Position numbers and translations under genes: made by a program. From positions 248,001-312,000 of the forward strand of contig JAWKNZ010000006.1 in assembly GCA_041391425.1 (NCBI GenBank): a stretch of DNA of 64,000 bases. Direction: 5' to 3'. This DNA comes from JAWKNZ01 sp041391425 (GTDB lineage Bacteria > Bdellovibrionota_B > Oligoflexia > Oligoflexales > JAWKNZ01). The number at the start of each line of letters is the position of its first letter. The first letter of the stretch is position 1. Positions 1 through 8,130 of the stretch are shown here, piece by piece. The notes under the pieces were generated by a model. The model searched no databases. It saw only the letters and a list, made by a program, of their open reading frames with translations, and was not told where the DNA came from.

Positions 1-2
1 AA

Positions 3-263
3 AGAGAATGCGAGGTTGCCGTCAAATATACGAACTTGCGTTTGATTTTAAACAATGAGGCGCTAAAGATTCGTGGTCCAGCAGGGGTTGATGAGTTTTG
101 TTTAGCACAAGGTTTTGATGATTCACGAGTACTATATAAGCATCGTAAAAAGATGAAAGATTATCGATGGGACTTTACCAATGGTTATTGGGAAGTTACT
201 TGGGGGCGGCATTATATTAAAATTTTTGAATGTATAAGCTATTTGTCTGAAAATGGATGTTAG
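3..263 (+). CDS. 3' end of an unknown gene (5' partial)
   Basis: The frame is open from the left window edge to a TAG at 261-263, so this is probably the C-terminal part of a longer gene rather than a small ORF with its own start; the first usable internal start would be TTG at 36. The roughly 86 visible residues are mixed charged and aromatic (motifs such as YRWDFTNGYWEVTW near the end). I recognise no family. The stop codon lies inside the left terminal repeat of the palindromic element at 262-383, so the present C-terminus may have been created by that element. Confidence 0.5.
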   Translation, partial: RECEVAVKYTNLRLILNNEALKIRGPAGVDEFCLAQGFDDSRVLYKHRKKMKDYRWDFTNGYWEVTWGRHYIKIFECISYLSENGC

Positions 264-383
264 AAGGTGCCTGCCGCAAATGATCTCTTCGTTGCTTCAG
301 ACAAAAAGTGTCCTCATTATGGCTACATAACTGCGGTACTTTTTTTCTTCGCGCCTTGATATCATTTGCGGCAGGCATCTTCT
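262..383. repeat. Palindromic element, family V, complete copy
   Basis: A 122 bp element bounded by 23 bp inverted repeats (22 of 23 match; core TGCCTGCCGCAAATGAT at 268-284, its complement at 361-377). Inside are a CGTTGCTTC box, a hairpin TCCTCATTATGGCTACATAA followed by CTGCGGT, and a CGCGCCTT box. These are the same landmarks as in the family I repeats near 20.5 and 58.2 kb. It has no coding capacity. ORFs called across it on either strand are translations of the repeat. Confidence 0.8.
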
Positions 384-391
384 ATGTTTGT

Positions 392-478
392 CTGCGGCAA
401 ATGATCTCTTCGTTGCTTCAGACAAAAAGTGTTCTCATTATGGCTACATAACTGCGGTACTTTTTTTCTTCGCGCCTT
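392..478. repeat. Palindromic element, family V, partial second copy
   Basis: Direct repeat of the interior of the element at 262-383, starting CTGCGGCAAATGATCTC and running through the CGCGCCT box, but lacking a right terminal repeat. The rest of the gap to the helicase gene (479-650) shows no gene I can support. Confidence 0.75.
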
Positions 479-650
479 TGTGCCCTTCGTGTTAGATACC
501 TTTATATGTTTGTCTGATGCAGATGGTTTCGATTTTGCTTTAGAAAAAGGTAGCCATATTTTCGGAATAAATAGTTTCGGTGCTTTTTTGCTTCTTGATT
601 TGCTAGTCAGACAGTTTTTGAAATCGTTCAAAGAATTGAGATAGTCGATT

Positions 651-3578
651 ATGCCAGATAGTATTTTTCTGGCCGTCAGAGAGATGGTCGCGAGCGAAGT
701 TTGGTCAAAAGGGGTTGCGTTAAGTCGGCAGAATTTAGTGGCGTTGACGGGAGGTACTGATGGCCGGGAATTGTCATTTAGAGTTTCTGTCCCTAATAGA
801 GCTACAGCTGCAAAGGTCGTTTTATGGCTTGACGATGATGATTGGAATTGTGATTGCTCAGGCCCTGAGGATCCTTGTGAACACGTTGCTGCTGCAGTTA
901 TTGCTTTAAGACGAGTGGATGGTGATGTGTCAGCATTGCCGAGTATTCAACGTGATATTGCAGAGGTTGGTTATCGTTTTCGAGAATTCAACGATTCGCT
1001 AGAATTATATAGGTCGATAAAAGAAAATGGACGAGAAGAAACTCGGCTTTCTGTTGCGTTAACAGCAATTCAGTCCGGACGAGTTGCGGGTCCAGAAATT
1101 GCACCGTCAAAAGATGATTTGGCTATTGAGTTTATTTTAGGAGTACAATTTGAAGGAATTTTTCCAGTACAAACATGGAGAAAACTAAAACCACATTTAT
1201 CTCTTTGCCGCGATTTAAAATTTGCTGGCAATCCCGTGTCTTTTGCTAATAAGGCTGTTGGTTTAATCCTTAAGGTTGAAGATGAAAATAATGGCGTTGT
1301 GTTAAGAGCTGAAAATGATCCTTCTATACAGAAGATCTATGACAACGGCGTCGCATTTTGCGGTGAAAGTATAGCATTGGTAGATTTTGGAGGTTTAAGT
1401 AGTTTTGAAGTTTCGCAATTAAAACGTGGTAAGTTCTATTCCTATAGAGAGTTGACAGATCTTGCTACTAGAGTTTTACCCGAACTTTCTAATATTTTTC
1501 CTGTTGAAAATTGCTCTAAAAATTTACCTGAAATAATTGATGTTCTTCCAAAGGCGGTCGTAGAGACTCGAACTGATGGGAAATTGCTAAAAGCAGAAAT
1601 TGTTATTTATTATGGAAGCCCTCCTGTTGCGTCGGTTAGAGAGGGAGAATTGCAACTGATCGAAGTAAATCGAGCACCTAAAAGGAATCAATTACTTGAA
1701 GAAAAATTAATTGCGGGCTTAGAAGATAAGTTTGGGTTCATAGGTCAGAATACGAAGGTATTAGCTGGTCAAGATGCGGTCGATTTTTCTGAAAAGCTTG
1801 CAGGTTCAACTACTAAAATATATGGAAATGGTGTGCAAATGTTTAGGAAAATGCCACCACTTGCTCCAAAATTTTTTCTATCTAAAGATGAATTCAAACT
1901 TGAATTTGTCAGTACTTCCTCGGAAAATCCATCGCAACGGGATTTTATACCGCCTCAAAACATCTTTGATGCTTGGGACAGAGGAGAACATATGGTTCCT
2001 TTGATTAATGGTGGTTGGGCAGAGATTCCCAAGGATTGGTTACTGAAATATGGAGATAAAATCCGTAGTGTTTTAGCTGCTAGGGAGGCGGTTGGGGGGG
2101 TGTCTAATGCTTTAAAGCCTCAGTTAGCAAGTTTATGTAGCGAGTTAGGCGAAGCTGCCCCCGAAAATTGGGTAGCTGTAGCAGACGGTTTGAAAGATTT
2201 TAGCGGGTTTAGTAACTATGCATTACCTCAGGATATAAAAGCAACTTTACGTCCTTATCAAGAAGAAGGGGTACGTTGGTTGCGTTTTTTGACCGAGTTT
2301 GAACTCGGTGGAGTTCTTGCTGACGATATGGGCTTGGGCAAAACTTTGCAAGCTATCAGTATTATAAAAGGACGTACGTTGGTTGTGGCACCAACTAGTG
2401 TTATTTATTCCTGGGAAAATGAGATTAAGCGTTTTAGACCGAATCTTTCTGCATGCGTCTACCATGGTGGCAAGCGTCAATTTGATCAGAATGCCGATGT
2501 TATTATTACTTCCTATGCGATACTTAGGCTTGATAAAGAAATTTTTCTTTCTGAACGATGGAGTATGTTTATCCTTGACGAGGCGCAATATATTAAAAAC
2601 CCAGATAGTCAAGTAACAAAGGTCGTTTTTGAAGTTAATGCAAAATTTAAACTTAGCATGAGTGGAACACCTATTGAAAATCGTTTAGAAGAGCTGTGGA
2701 GCCAAATCAACTTTTCTAATCCTGGAATGCTTGGAGGAAGACGGTATTTCATAGATAATTATGTGAAAAAAATACAAAATGGCGATATGGCTAAGTTAGA
2801 AGAATTACGCACGAAAGTGAGACCTTTTATTTTGCGCCGGAAAAAAGTTGATGTTGCTAAGGATTTACCTGCTCGTACAACTGTTTTTTTGCAATCTGAA
2901 TTAAGCACTGAAGAACGCAAAGTCTATGATAGCCTCCTATTGAGTGCTAGAAAGGATATTGCAGCTTTGGTGCATGAAGAAGGTAATGTCCTTAAGGCGC
3001 TTGAGGTTTTGTTAAGGTTAAGGCAAGCTGCCTGTCATGTAGATTTAGTGCCAGGGCAGTCTCTAGGTTATTCATCAAAATTAGCACTTGTGCTTGAGAC
3101 CTTGGAAAAAAGTATTTCTTGTGGTCATAAAACTTTGATTTTTTCTCAATGGACCAGTTTGTTAGATAAGGTCGAGGCAGAATTAATAAATGCCAATATT
3201 AAATTTTTAAGGCTTGACGGGGCAACTCGAGATAGGAAGAAAGTAGTTGAGGCTTTTCAAACGACAAATGATTTTGATGTTATGATTATTTCTCTTAAAG
3301 CTGGAGGAGCAGGACTAACTTTGACAGCTGCAGACCATGTTATGATACTAGACCCTTGGTGGAACCCGGCGGTAGAGGATCAGGCTGCCGATCGTTCCCA
3401 TAGGATTGGACAAGATAAGCCTGTATTGATTCAAAAATTTGTGAGTAAGGACACCGTCGAAGAAAGAATTTTAGAATTACAAGAGCGAAAACGGGCCTTG
3501 GCAGCATCTATTTTTGAAGGGATGGAAGGTGAGTTTACTATTGGTAAAGATGATATATTAGGTTTGATAGAGGCTTAA
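651..3578 (+). CDS. SWIM zinc-finger SNF2-family helicase/ATPase
   Basis: A 975-residue protein of the SNF2/HepA ATP-dependent DNA translocase type. A SWIM zinc finger (C67, C69, C76, H78) sits at the N-terminus. A long poorly conserved region follows, then the SNF2 motor: motif I DDMGLGKT near residue 557, motif II DEAQ near 641, motif III SGTPIENR, and the C-terminal lobe with GGAGLTLTAADHV and the QAADRSHRIGQ signature near 883-920. The family remodels DNA-protein complexes and the SWIM finger is thought to bind nucleic acid or protein; the bacterial substrate is unknown. All motor motifs are present, so it should be active. It stands alone, with cutA 45 bases downstream on the same strand. 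Confidence 0.92.
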   Translation: MPDSIFLAVREMVASEVWSKGVALSRQNLVALTGGTDGRELSFRVSVPNRATAAKVVLWLDDDDWNCDCSGPEDPCEHVAAAVIALRRVDGDVSALPSIQRDIAEVGYRFREFNDSLELYRSIKENGREETRLSVALTAIQSGRVAGPEIAPSKDDLAIEFILGVQFEGIFPVQTWRKLKPHLSLCRDLKFAGNPVSFANKAVGLILKVEDENNGVVLRAENDPSIQKIYDNGVAFCGESIALVDFGGLSSFEVSQLKRGKFYSYRELTDLATRVLPELSNIFPVENCSKNLPEIIDVLPKAVVETRTDGKLLKAEIVIYYGSPPVASVREGELQLIEVNRAPKRNQLLEEKLIAGLEDKFGFIGQNTKVLAGQDAVDFSEKLAGSTTKIYGNGVQMFRKMPPLAPKFFLSKDEFKLEFVSTSSENPSQRDFIPPQNIFDAWDRGEHMVPLINGGWAEIPKDWLLKYGDKIRSVLAAREAVGGVSNALKPQLASLCSELGEAAPENWVAVADGLKDFSGFSNYALPQDIKATLRPYQEEGVRWLRFLTEFELGGVLADDMGLGKTLQAISIIKGRTLVVAPTSVIYSWENEIKRFRPNLSACVYHGGKRQFDQNADVIITSYAILRLDKEIFLSERWSMFILDEAQYIKNPDSQVTKVVFEVNAKFKLSMSGTPIENRLEELWSQINFSNPGMLGGRRYFIDNYVKKIQNGDMAKLEELRTKVRPFILRRKKVDVAKDLPARTTVFLQSELSTEERKVYDSLLLSARKDIAALVHEEGNVLKALEVLLRLRQAACHVDLVPGQSLGYSSKLALVLETLEKSISCGHKTLIFSQWTSLLDKVEAELINANIKFLRLDGATRDRKKVVEAFQTTNDFDVMIISLKAGGAGLTLTAADHVMILDPWWNPAVEDQAADRSHRIGQDKPVLIQKFVSKDTVEERILELQERKRALAASIFEGMEGEFTIGKDDILGLIEA

Positions 3579-3623
3579 GCTATCTATTAGCTTACCATAA
3601 CCAATGTATGTGGAGTGTATTTG

Positions 3624-3950
3624 ATGGATAAAATTTCTATGCTCTATGCTACGTTTCCTTCACAACAAGAAGCGCAAGAAACAGTACGTTTATTGCTTGA
3701 TAGGAAGTTAATTGCGTGCGGAAATATTCTACCACAAATGCAATCGTTCTATTGGTGGAAGGGGAAAGTGGAATCAAGTAATGAAGTTGCTGTATTAATG
3801 AAAACAAGGGCATCGTGTTTTTTTGCCATAGAAAGCCAGTTAAAAAAAATGCATTCATATGATGTTCCTGTATTGATTGAAATCCCTATTATCAACGCAT
3901 TGAATGAATATCAGTCATGGGTATTGAGAGAAACACAAGCAACAGAGTGA
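3624..3950 (+). CDS. cutA: CutA1-type divalent-cation tolerance protein
   Basis: 108 residues, the usual CutA size. The family forms a small trimeric ferredoxin-like fold linked to copper/divalent-metal tolerance. Family-typical segments are visible: an N-terminal YATFPSQQEAQETVRLLLD strand-helix, LIACGNILP, SFYWWKGKV, EVAVLMKT and the closing SYDVPVLIEIPI...YQSWV. I chose ATG 3624 because GGAG lies 8 bases upstream; a GTG at 3615 would add three residues. It is followed directly by a strong bidirectional terminator, so it is the last gene of its transcript. Confidence 0.9.
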   Translation: MDKISMLYATFPSQQEAQETVRLLLDRKLIACGNILPQMQSFYWWKGKVESSNEVAVLMKTRASCFFAIESQLKKMHSYDVPVLIEIPIINALNEYQSWVLRETQATE

Positions 3951-3984
3951 ATAAAATTGTTTGCGGAGTAATCTTTTGTATTGT

Positions 3985-4026
3985 AAAAAAACCCACGGCA
4001 ATAGGTATCATTACCGTGGGTTTTTA
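3985..4026. terminator. Bidirectional rho-independent terminator
   Basis: AAAAAACCCACGG pairs with CCGTGGGTTTTT around a short loop, with an A-run on the left and a T-run on the right. It separates cutA (+) from the convergent lipoprotein gene (-) and can serve both. Confidence 0.9.
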
Positions 4027-4094
4027 TGAATTACTGTTGTTTTGCTAATGAAAAGCGTCAGAGGTATACTCCGGCGCTTCTTGTCTAAACGTAA

Positions 4095-6374
4095 CTATTG
4101 CTTTGTAGCTTTCATCTGGAAACTTTCCATGAAGCCCGCGCCATCTTCAGCATTATCACCGCATTCTTCTTTGCTTGCTGAATTAAACATCCCTTTCCAG
4201 CTTGTTTCGCTTTCGAGTCGTGCATTGATTATAGTACGGTGGATGTGCTTACATTCAACTTGCTTGTTATTTTCAGCATCCCAGCCTTGCCAGCGATCAA
4301 CATTTTGTTCACTCATTTCAAAGGATCCAGCGATTCTTGGTTTTACATTCATCAGTGCCATACGACCGCTAATACGTCCTGCAAAGTTGCCTGCTTCGTC
4401 AAAACACTTACCGCCTTCTGATGAGCCTGGGCATCTAAGTGTGCGTACGCATCCTCTTTCATCACAAATTTCATCGTTAAAGATTTCAGGCATACAACTA
4501 TTTTGCGCCAAGCTTTTGACTGTACTGATTGCTTCTTCATATTGAGTGCTGTCACATAGAATTTTTTCTGCTAACGGACGCCACTGTGCTGATTGATCCG
4601 AAATTTTTTGTACTTGCTGTGCAATAGTTTTTGCAGCAAATTCATTTCGACATTCTATAGCAGCAGCTTGTTCGTCGTATTGATTACTGTTTTGCAAGCT
4701 ATCTAATGCAGTTGGACAGGCTAATTCAGCAAATTGATGATTAAAAAATTGTGGTGTTCTTGATGTGTCGGCAATCATCTTACCACTTCCATCTAGCTTA
4801 AGTGCCATGTCGTTCATTATCCAGTCTTTATCCCAGCAAATAGAAGGCCTTTCATTATCACTCATAGTTTCGCACATATTAAAGTTAAAGTTGCTTGGAA
4901 GTTGGCTTCCGCACATATGATCTTCTTCATCTCGGTTTCCTGCCCTAGAAAGAAGTTCAGTTACGGTTCTACCGACTTCTCGTGCTGATGCTTTGATCAA
5001 GCCGCTATATGGACCTGAGGTGATTTTTTCACAGCTATCATCTTTTGCTCCAGCGGCCCCTGATGTAACGGCGCTAATGGCTTCTGCCTCAGTTTTACCC
5101 CTTGCTGGCATTTGTTCGAAAAATCCAGAAACATTATCTTTACAGAGTAACATAATTGGATTTTTGTTAGCTGAAATATAGTTAGTAAAAGATGTTGCAT
5201 CTGGTCCTAATTCTGGTGGACAAGTAGGAACTCCTTCTTGAAATTCTGAGCTACAAGCCACTGTTTCTGTATTAACAGTTCCGGTGTATTCCGTAACGGT
5301 ATCGAAATCTTCAGGAGAATACCACTTTGGCATGTAAATTGTTTTTTCTTGACCGTCTTCGAAGACTGTATGCTGTTCCAATTTAGCTTCGATAAATTTA
5401 CAGTTTTCAGCTGTAAATAGGGCTTGGTAAGGGTCACCAGCACCTTCATTACACCATCCCCACATAGTGCTTTCTCTTTTTAAAACTTCGTCTTTGATTA
5501 CGGCTCGTAAGTTTGAAGGGAGTGCAGAATAAACGGCTGCTACCGATTTCTCATAGGCTTCTTTTGAGGAAAAGTCAAATGGAGTATCACCCATTCTAAA
5601 GCTTGGTTTTCCTTCACCAGCATCACCGATACATCGGTTTTTAGCGTCTTCGCTCTCCCAGATTGCTGCGACATTTCTTTCGCCCACAGTTGTATGATTT
5701 ATATAGATGCTCATTGCTTCTTCATCTTGAGTTAGATGAGCTTTATCTGAGCATGGGCCATCGGTTGACTCTCCTTCTGAACAATCAAATTCTAAGTCCC
5801 ATGTTCCTGTCAAATTAGGAAGTTCAGTCTTTCCTTGTTCAAGCAAGTTTTTTATACCGGCTAAAGCTTCTTCACTTAATGCAGAACTGCTAGGATCGAT
5901 TTTCGCTATAGCTGAGCCAGTTGCAGCGTCAAATACGATATCCATTTTTAACTGACCAGCACCGGCAATTAGAGATGAATCTGATGAGGCGTCATAGTCA
6001 AATTCGACAGTGGCAAGGGTTTTCCCGTCTTGTCGAACAAAACATCCAAATGAGGTTCCTGCAAATTTTTCGCAAGATTGGTCAAAAGCACCGCTACTAG
6101 AATCCACTTCAACTTTACAGGCTGTAGGCTCTTCCATGAAAGTAACGCAATATAAGTCATAAGTACTTAATCGCAATGAAGCACCACTAGCTGAGCTACC
6201 AATCAAAGATAATGATCCTGTCATCTGAACGTCGCCAGAGCCAACTAAGTCTTCCGGGCTTGCTGAAGTGTCTGATGATTCATCTTTCTTTTTGAGTAAT
6301 CCGCAACTCGCCAAACTAGCAGAGAGTATGAGTGCTCCCGATAATTTTGCGATTAGTTTTGTTTTTTGTCTCAT
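4095..6374 (-). CDS. Large cysteine-rich lipoprotein of unknown function
   Basis: 759 residues with a lipoprotein signal: basic start, hydrophobic core and lipobox LASC with the lipidated cysteine at residue 24, followed by KKK. The mature protein is Asp/Ser rich early on and carries about two dozen cysteines spread to the C-terminus (for example CDERGC, LRCPG and KCFD spaced closely near residue 660), suggesting several disulfides in an exported protein. A segment near residue 190 (LTGTWDLEFDC) resembles the start of a lipocalin-like beta strand, but I cannot assign a family. GAAGG lies about 10 bases before the ATG. It ends near the shared terminator at 3985-4026. Confidence 0.75.
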   Translation of the reverse strand: MRQKTKLIAKLSGALILSASLASCGLLKKKDESSDTSASPEDLVGSGDVQMTGSLSLIGSSASGASLRLSTYDLYCVTFMEEPTACKVEVDSSSGAFDQSCEKFAGTSFGCFVRQDGKTLATVEFDYDASSDSSLIAGAGQLKMDIVFDAATGSAIAKIDPSSSALSEEALAGIKNLLEQGKTELPNLTGTWDLEFDCSEGESTDGPCSDKAHLTQDEEAMSIYINHTTVGERNVAAIWESEDAKNRCIGDAGEGKPSFRMGDTPFDFSSKEAYEKSVAAVYSALPSNLRAVIKDEVLKRESTMWGWCNEGAGDPYQALFTAENCKFIEAKLEQHTVFEDGQEKTIYMPKWYSPEDFDTVTEYTGTVNTETVACSSEFQEGVPTCPPELGPDATSFTNYISANKNPIMLLCKDNVSGFFEQMPARGKTEAEAISAVTSGAAGAKDDSCEKITSGPYSGLIKASAREVGRTVTELLSRAGNRDEEDHMCGSQLPSNFNFNMCETMSDNERPSICWDKDWIMNDMALKLDGSGKMIADTSRTPQFFNHQFAELACPTALDSLQNSNQYDEQAAAIECRNEFAAKTIAQQVQKISDQSAQWRPLAEKILCDSTQYEEAISTVKSLAQNSCMPEIFNDEICDERGCVRTLRCPGSSEGGKCFDEAGNFAGRISGRMALMNVKPRIAGSFEMSEQNVDRWQGWDAENNKQVECKHIHRTIINARLESETSWKGMFNSASKEECGDNAEDGAGFMESFQMKATKQ

Positions 6375-6650
6375 ATTAATACGCCCTTCATTTCCATCGA
6401 AGTTTACACCGTAAATTTGCCTCCCATAGACAAGATAAATGCAGGCATCGGTATTTTTTTTTCGACCTTTAATATATTGTATTGTTTCTTGTGATTTTAA
6501 ATGGTTATCTTTGATTTACAGATGCCAGAGGGTGGGGTTTTGGAGGTGGGTTTAGGCTTTTTTAGCAGGTTATTTTGTGTTTTTGGTATTTTGCCAGAAA
6601 ATTAATAGTATCAGAGTTAAGTATCCATAAAAAAATATTTTTTTGAAAAA

Positions 6651-6834
6651 CTAGGGCGTGTTGACGTTTCATTTCCTACTACGAGCCAAACCCTTGAGTC
6701 ACAACGTTGTCATGGTTTCAAAAATTATCCTCAATGTACATCTAGTACACCTCCGGTAATTTTTGAAACCCTTCCTAGCTGCGACTTTCAAGTATTTGTC
6801 TCTCGCTACGAAAATGAAACGTCAACACGCCCTA
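6651..6834. repeat. Palindromic element, family II, full copy
   Basis: 184 bp bounded by inverted repeats of TAGGGCGTGTTGACGTTTCA plus three more bases. Inside is a second inverted repeat around GGTTTCAAAAATT, and at the centre TCCTCAATGTACA-TC-TAGTACACCTCCGG. It lies in the 518-base gap between two minus-strand genes; the rest of the gap (6375-6650 and 6835-6892) shows nothing else I can name. Confidence 0.85.
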
Positions 6835-6892
6835 TTTTTTGATATTGTGACATCTAGATGCATTTTTAAAGTATTATGAGCTTACGTATTGA

Positions 6893-8014
6893 TTAATGGC
6901 TATAAACTGCTCTATCTGGGCGGAAGAAATCATCCCAATTGACGGTATTTGTCTTTTGGAAGGCGTCGTTATCTAGGTTTTTATCGGAAGATCCTTTATT
7001 GGATGTTGGGGGAAGTAGCTTGAGCATACTTAAAGATATATTTTTTTTGTTACTTACGGCAAAAATATGCTGTAGAGCAGATTCCAACCTTGGTAGGGTT
7101 TTGGCTGCGGTCTCTTGATAAAAACCTAAGTGTATAACATAGTTATTGTTAGGATATTTTCGATGTAAGTTTATATAACCATCGAACAGATCAATTAAAT
7201 CTTTGGTTGATAAATAGTCGAGGGTGGCAGCATTGTTAAATACTTCTGTGATCCAACCTGCTCTCGTTGGTACCGGTACAGGTTGTGAGAATGCCGTGGT
7301 TTGATTCCACAGCTCTGTGATCCAATGAAAAAGTGGATATTTAGCTATCCGGCTTTTTACCAAGTGTGGGGGAACTCCGGAAAAGTCGTATTTAAAGCCT
7401 GATTCGACAGCTGCTTCAAGGACATCATTACTGGCCATCCAACCGCCAGCCATAAAGGCATGAGGTTTGGGAAGGTCGTATTTATCGAATAAATATAAGC
7501 TATGATCGATGAGTGTTCTAATTTCGGATTTGTTATACGCACTCAAAGGAATTTCGTGACCACAATCTTTGAGGCAGGATCGGTCGTTAAGTTGATTTCC
7601 CCAAAAGGTAGGAGAGTTTCTGAATATAACTTTGGCATCTTGGATAAATGATTTCCATCCAAGAAGTTGTAGTCCCATAGAGTCCTCTGGATAGATAGCC
7701 GATTTAATTTTTTTGGCAGTTTCTTGTGGGTCTTGGTCTTTCTTTGTAAAATATGCCGGATTAACAAACTGAAAGAAGTCGATAGATGCGAATTTTTTTC
7801 TAAAGAGCTTAATTGCTTCTAGGTTAGAAGCTTCCAGCTGGCTACCTTCCCATTGTAACGATATTGCGAGTTTTATTTTGCCACTCTGAGATCCGAATAA
7901 CTCTTTTTGCAATTCCAAATTTTTTTCAATCTTTGCTTCTGAGGCAAAGGTGGTAAGTGAAAAGCATGCGTAAAGTATGCAATAAAATAGCTTTAGACTA
8001 TTCATCTTCTTCAT
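6893..8014 (-). CDS. Secreted NodB-like (polysaccharide deacetylase fold) protein, putative
   Basis: 373 residues with an N-terminal signal peptide (hydrophobic stretch ending near TTFASEA). The middle, with EIRTLIDHSLYLFDK, PKPHAFMAGGWMASNDVLEA and a SGFKYDFSG strand, resembles carbohydrate deacetylase/NodB-type TIM-barrel proteins, where a GGW...LG(F)KYDSS pattern is common. I do not see a complete canonical metal triad, so catalysis is uncertain. AAGGGTC precedes the ATG at a good distance. It is upstream of nothing on its strand except the palindromic element and the Cys-rich lipoprotein. Confidence 0.5.
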   Translation of the reverse strand: MKKMNSLKLFYCILYACFSLTTFASEAKIEKNLELQKELFGSQSGKIKLAISLQWEGSQLEASNLEAIKLFRKKFASIDFFQFVNPAYFTKKDQDPQETAKKIKSAIYPEDSMGLQLLGWKSFIQDAKVIFRNSPTFWGNQLNDRSCLKDCGHEIPLSAYNKSEIRTLIDHSLYLFDKYDLPKPHAFMAGGWMASNDVLEAAVESGFKYDFSGVPPHLVKSRIAKYPLFHWITELWNQTTAFSQPVPVPTRAGWITEVFNNAATLDYLSTKDLIDLFDGYINLHRKYPNNNYVIHLGFYQETAAKTLPRLESALQHIFAVSNKKNISLSMLKLLPPTSNKGSSDKNLDNDAFQKTNTVNWDDFFRPDRAVYSH

Positions 8015-8130
8015 TATGACCCTTTCAAGGTAATTGATACCTATGCTTAGTTTGCTTTAGGCCTACTTTAGGTATATAAATGTTAGATAATTTATGAAAA
8101 TCTGTCCATGTGACAAAAATATTCATTCTT

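Noticed and set aside
362..631. 89-residue minus-strand ORF
   Set aside because: About half of it is translated from the family V repeats, and the rest has no family resemblance or ribosome site.
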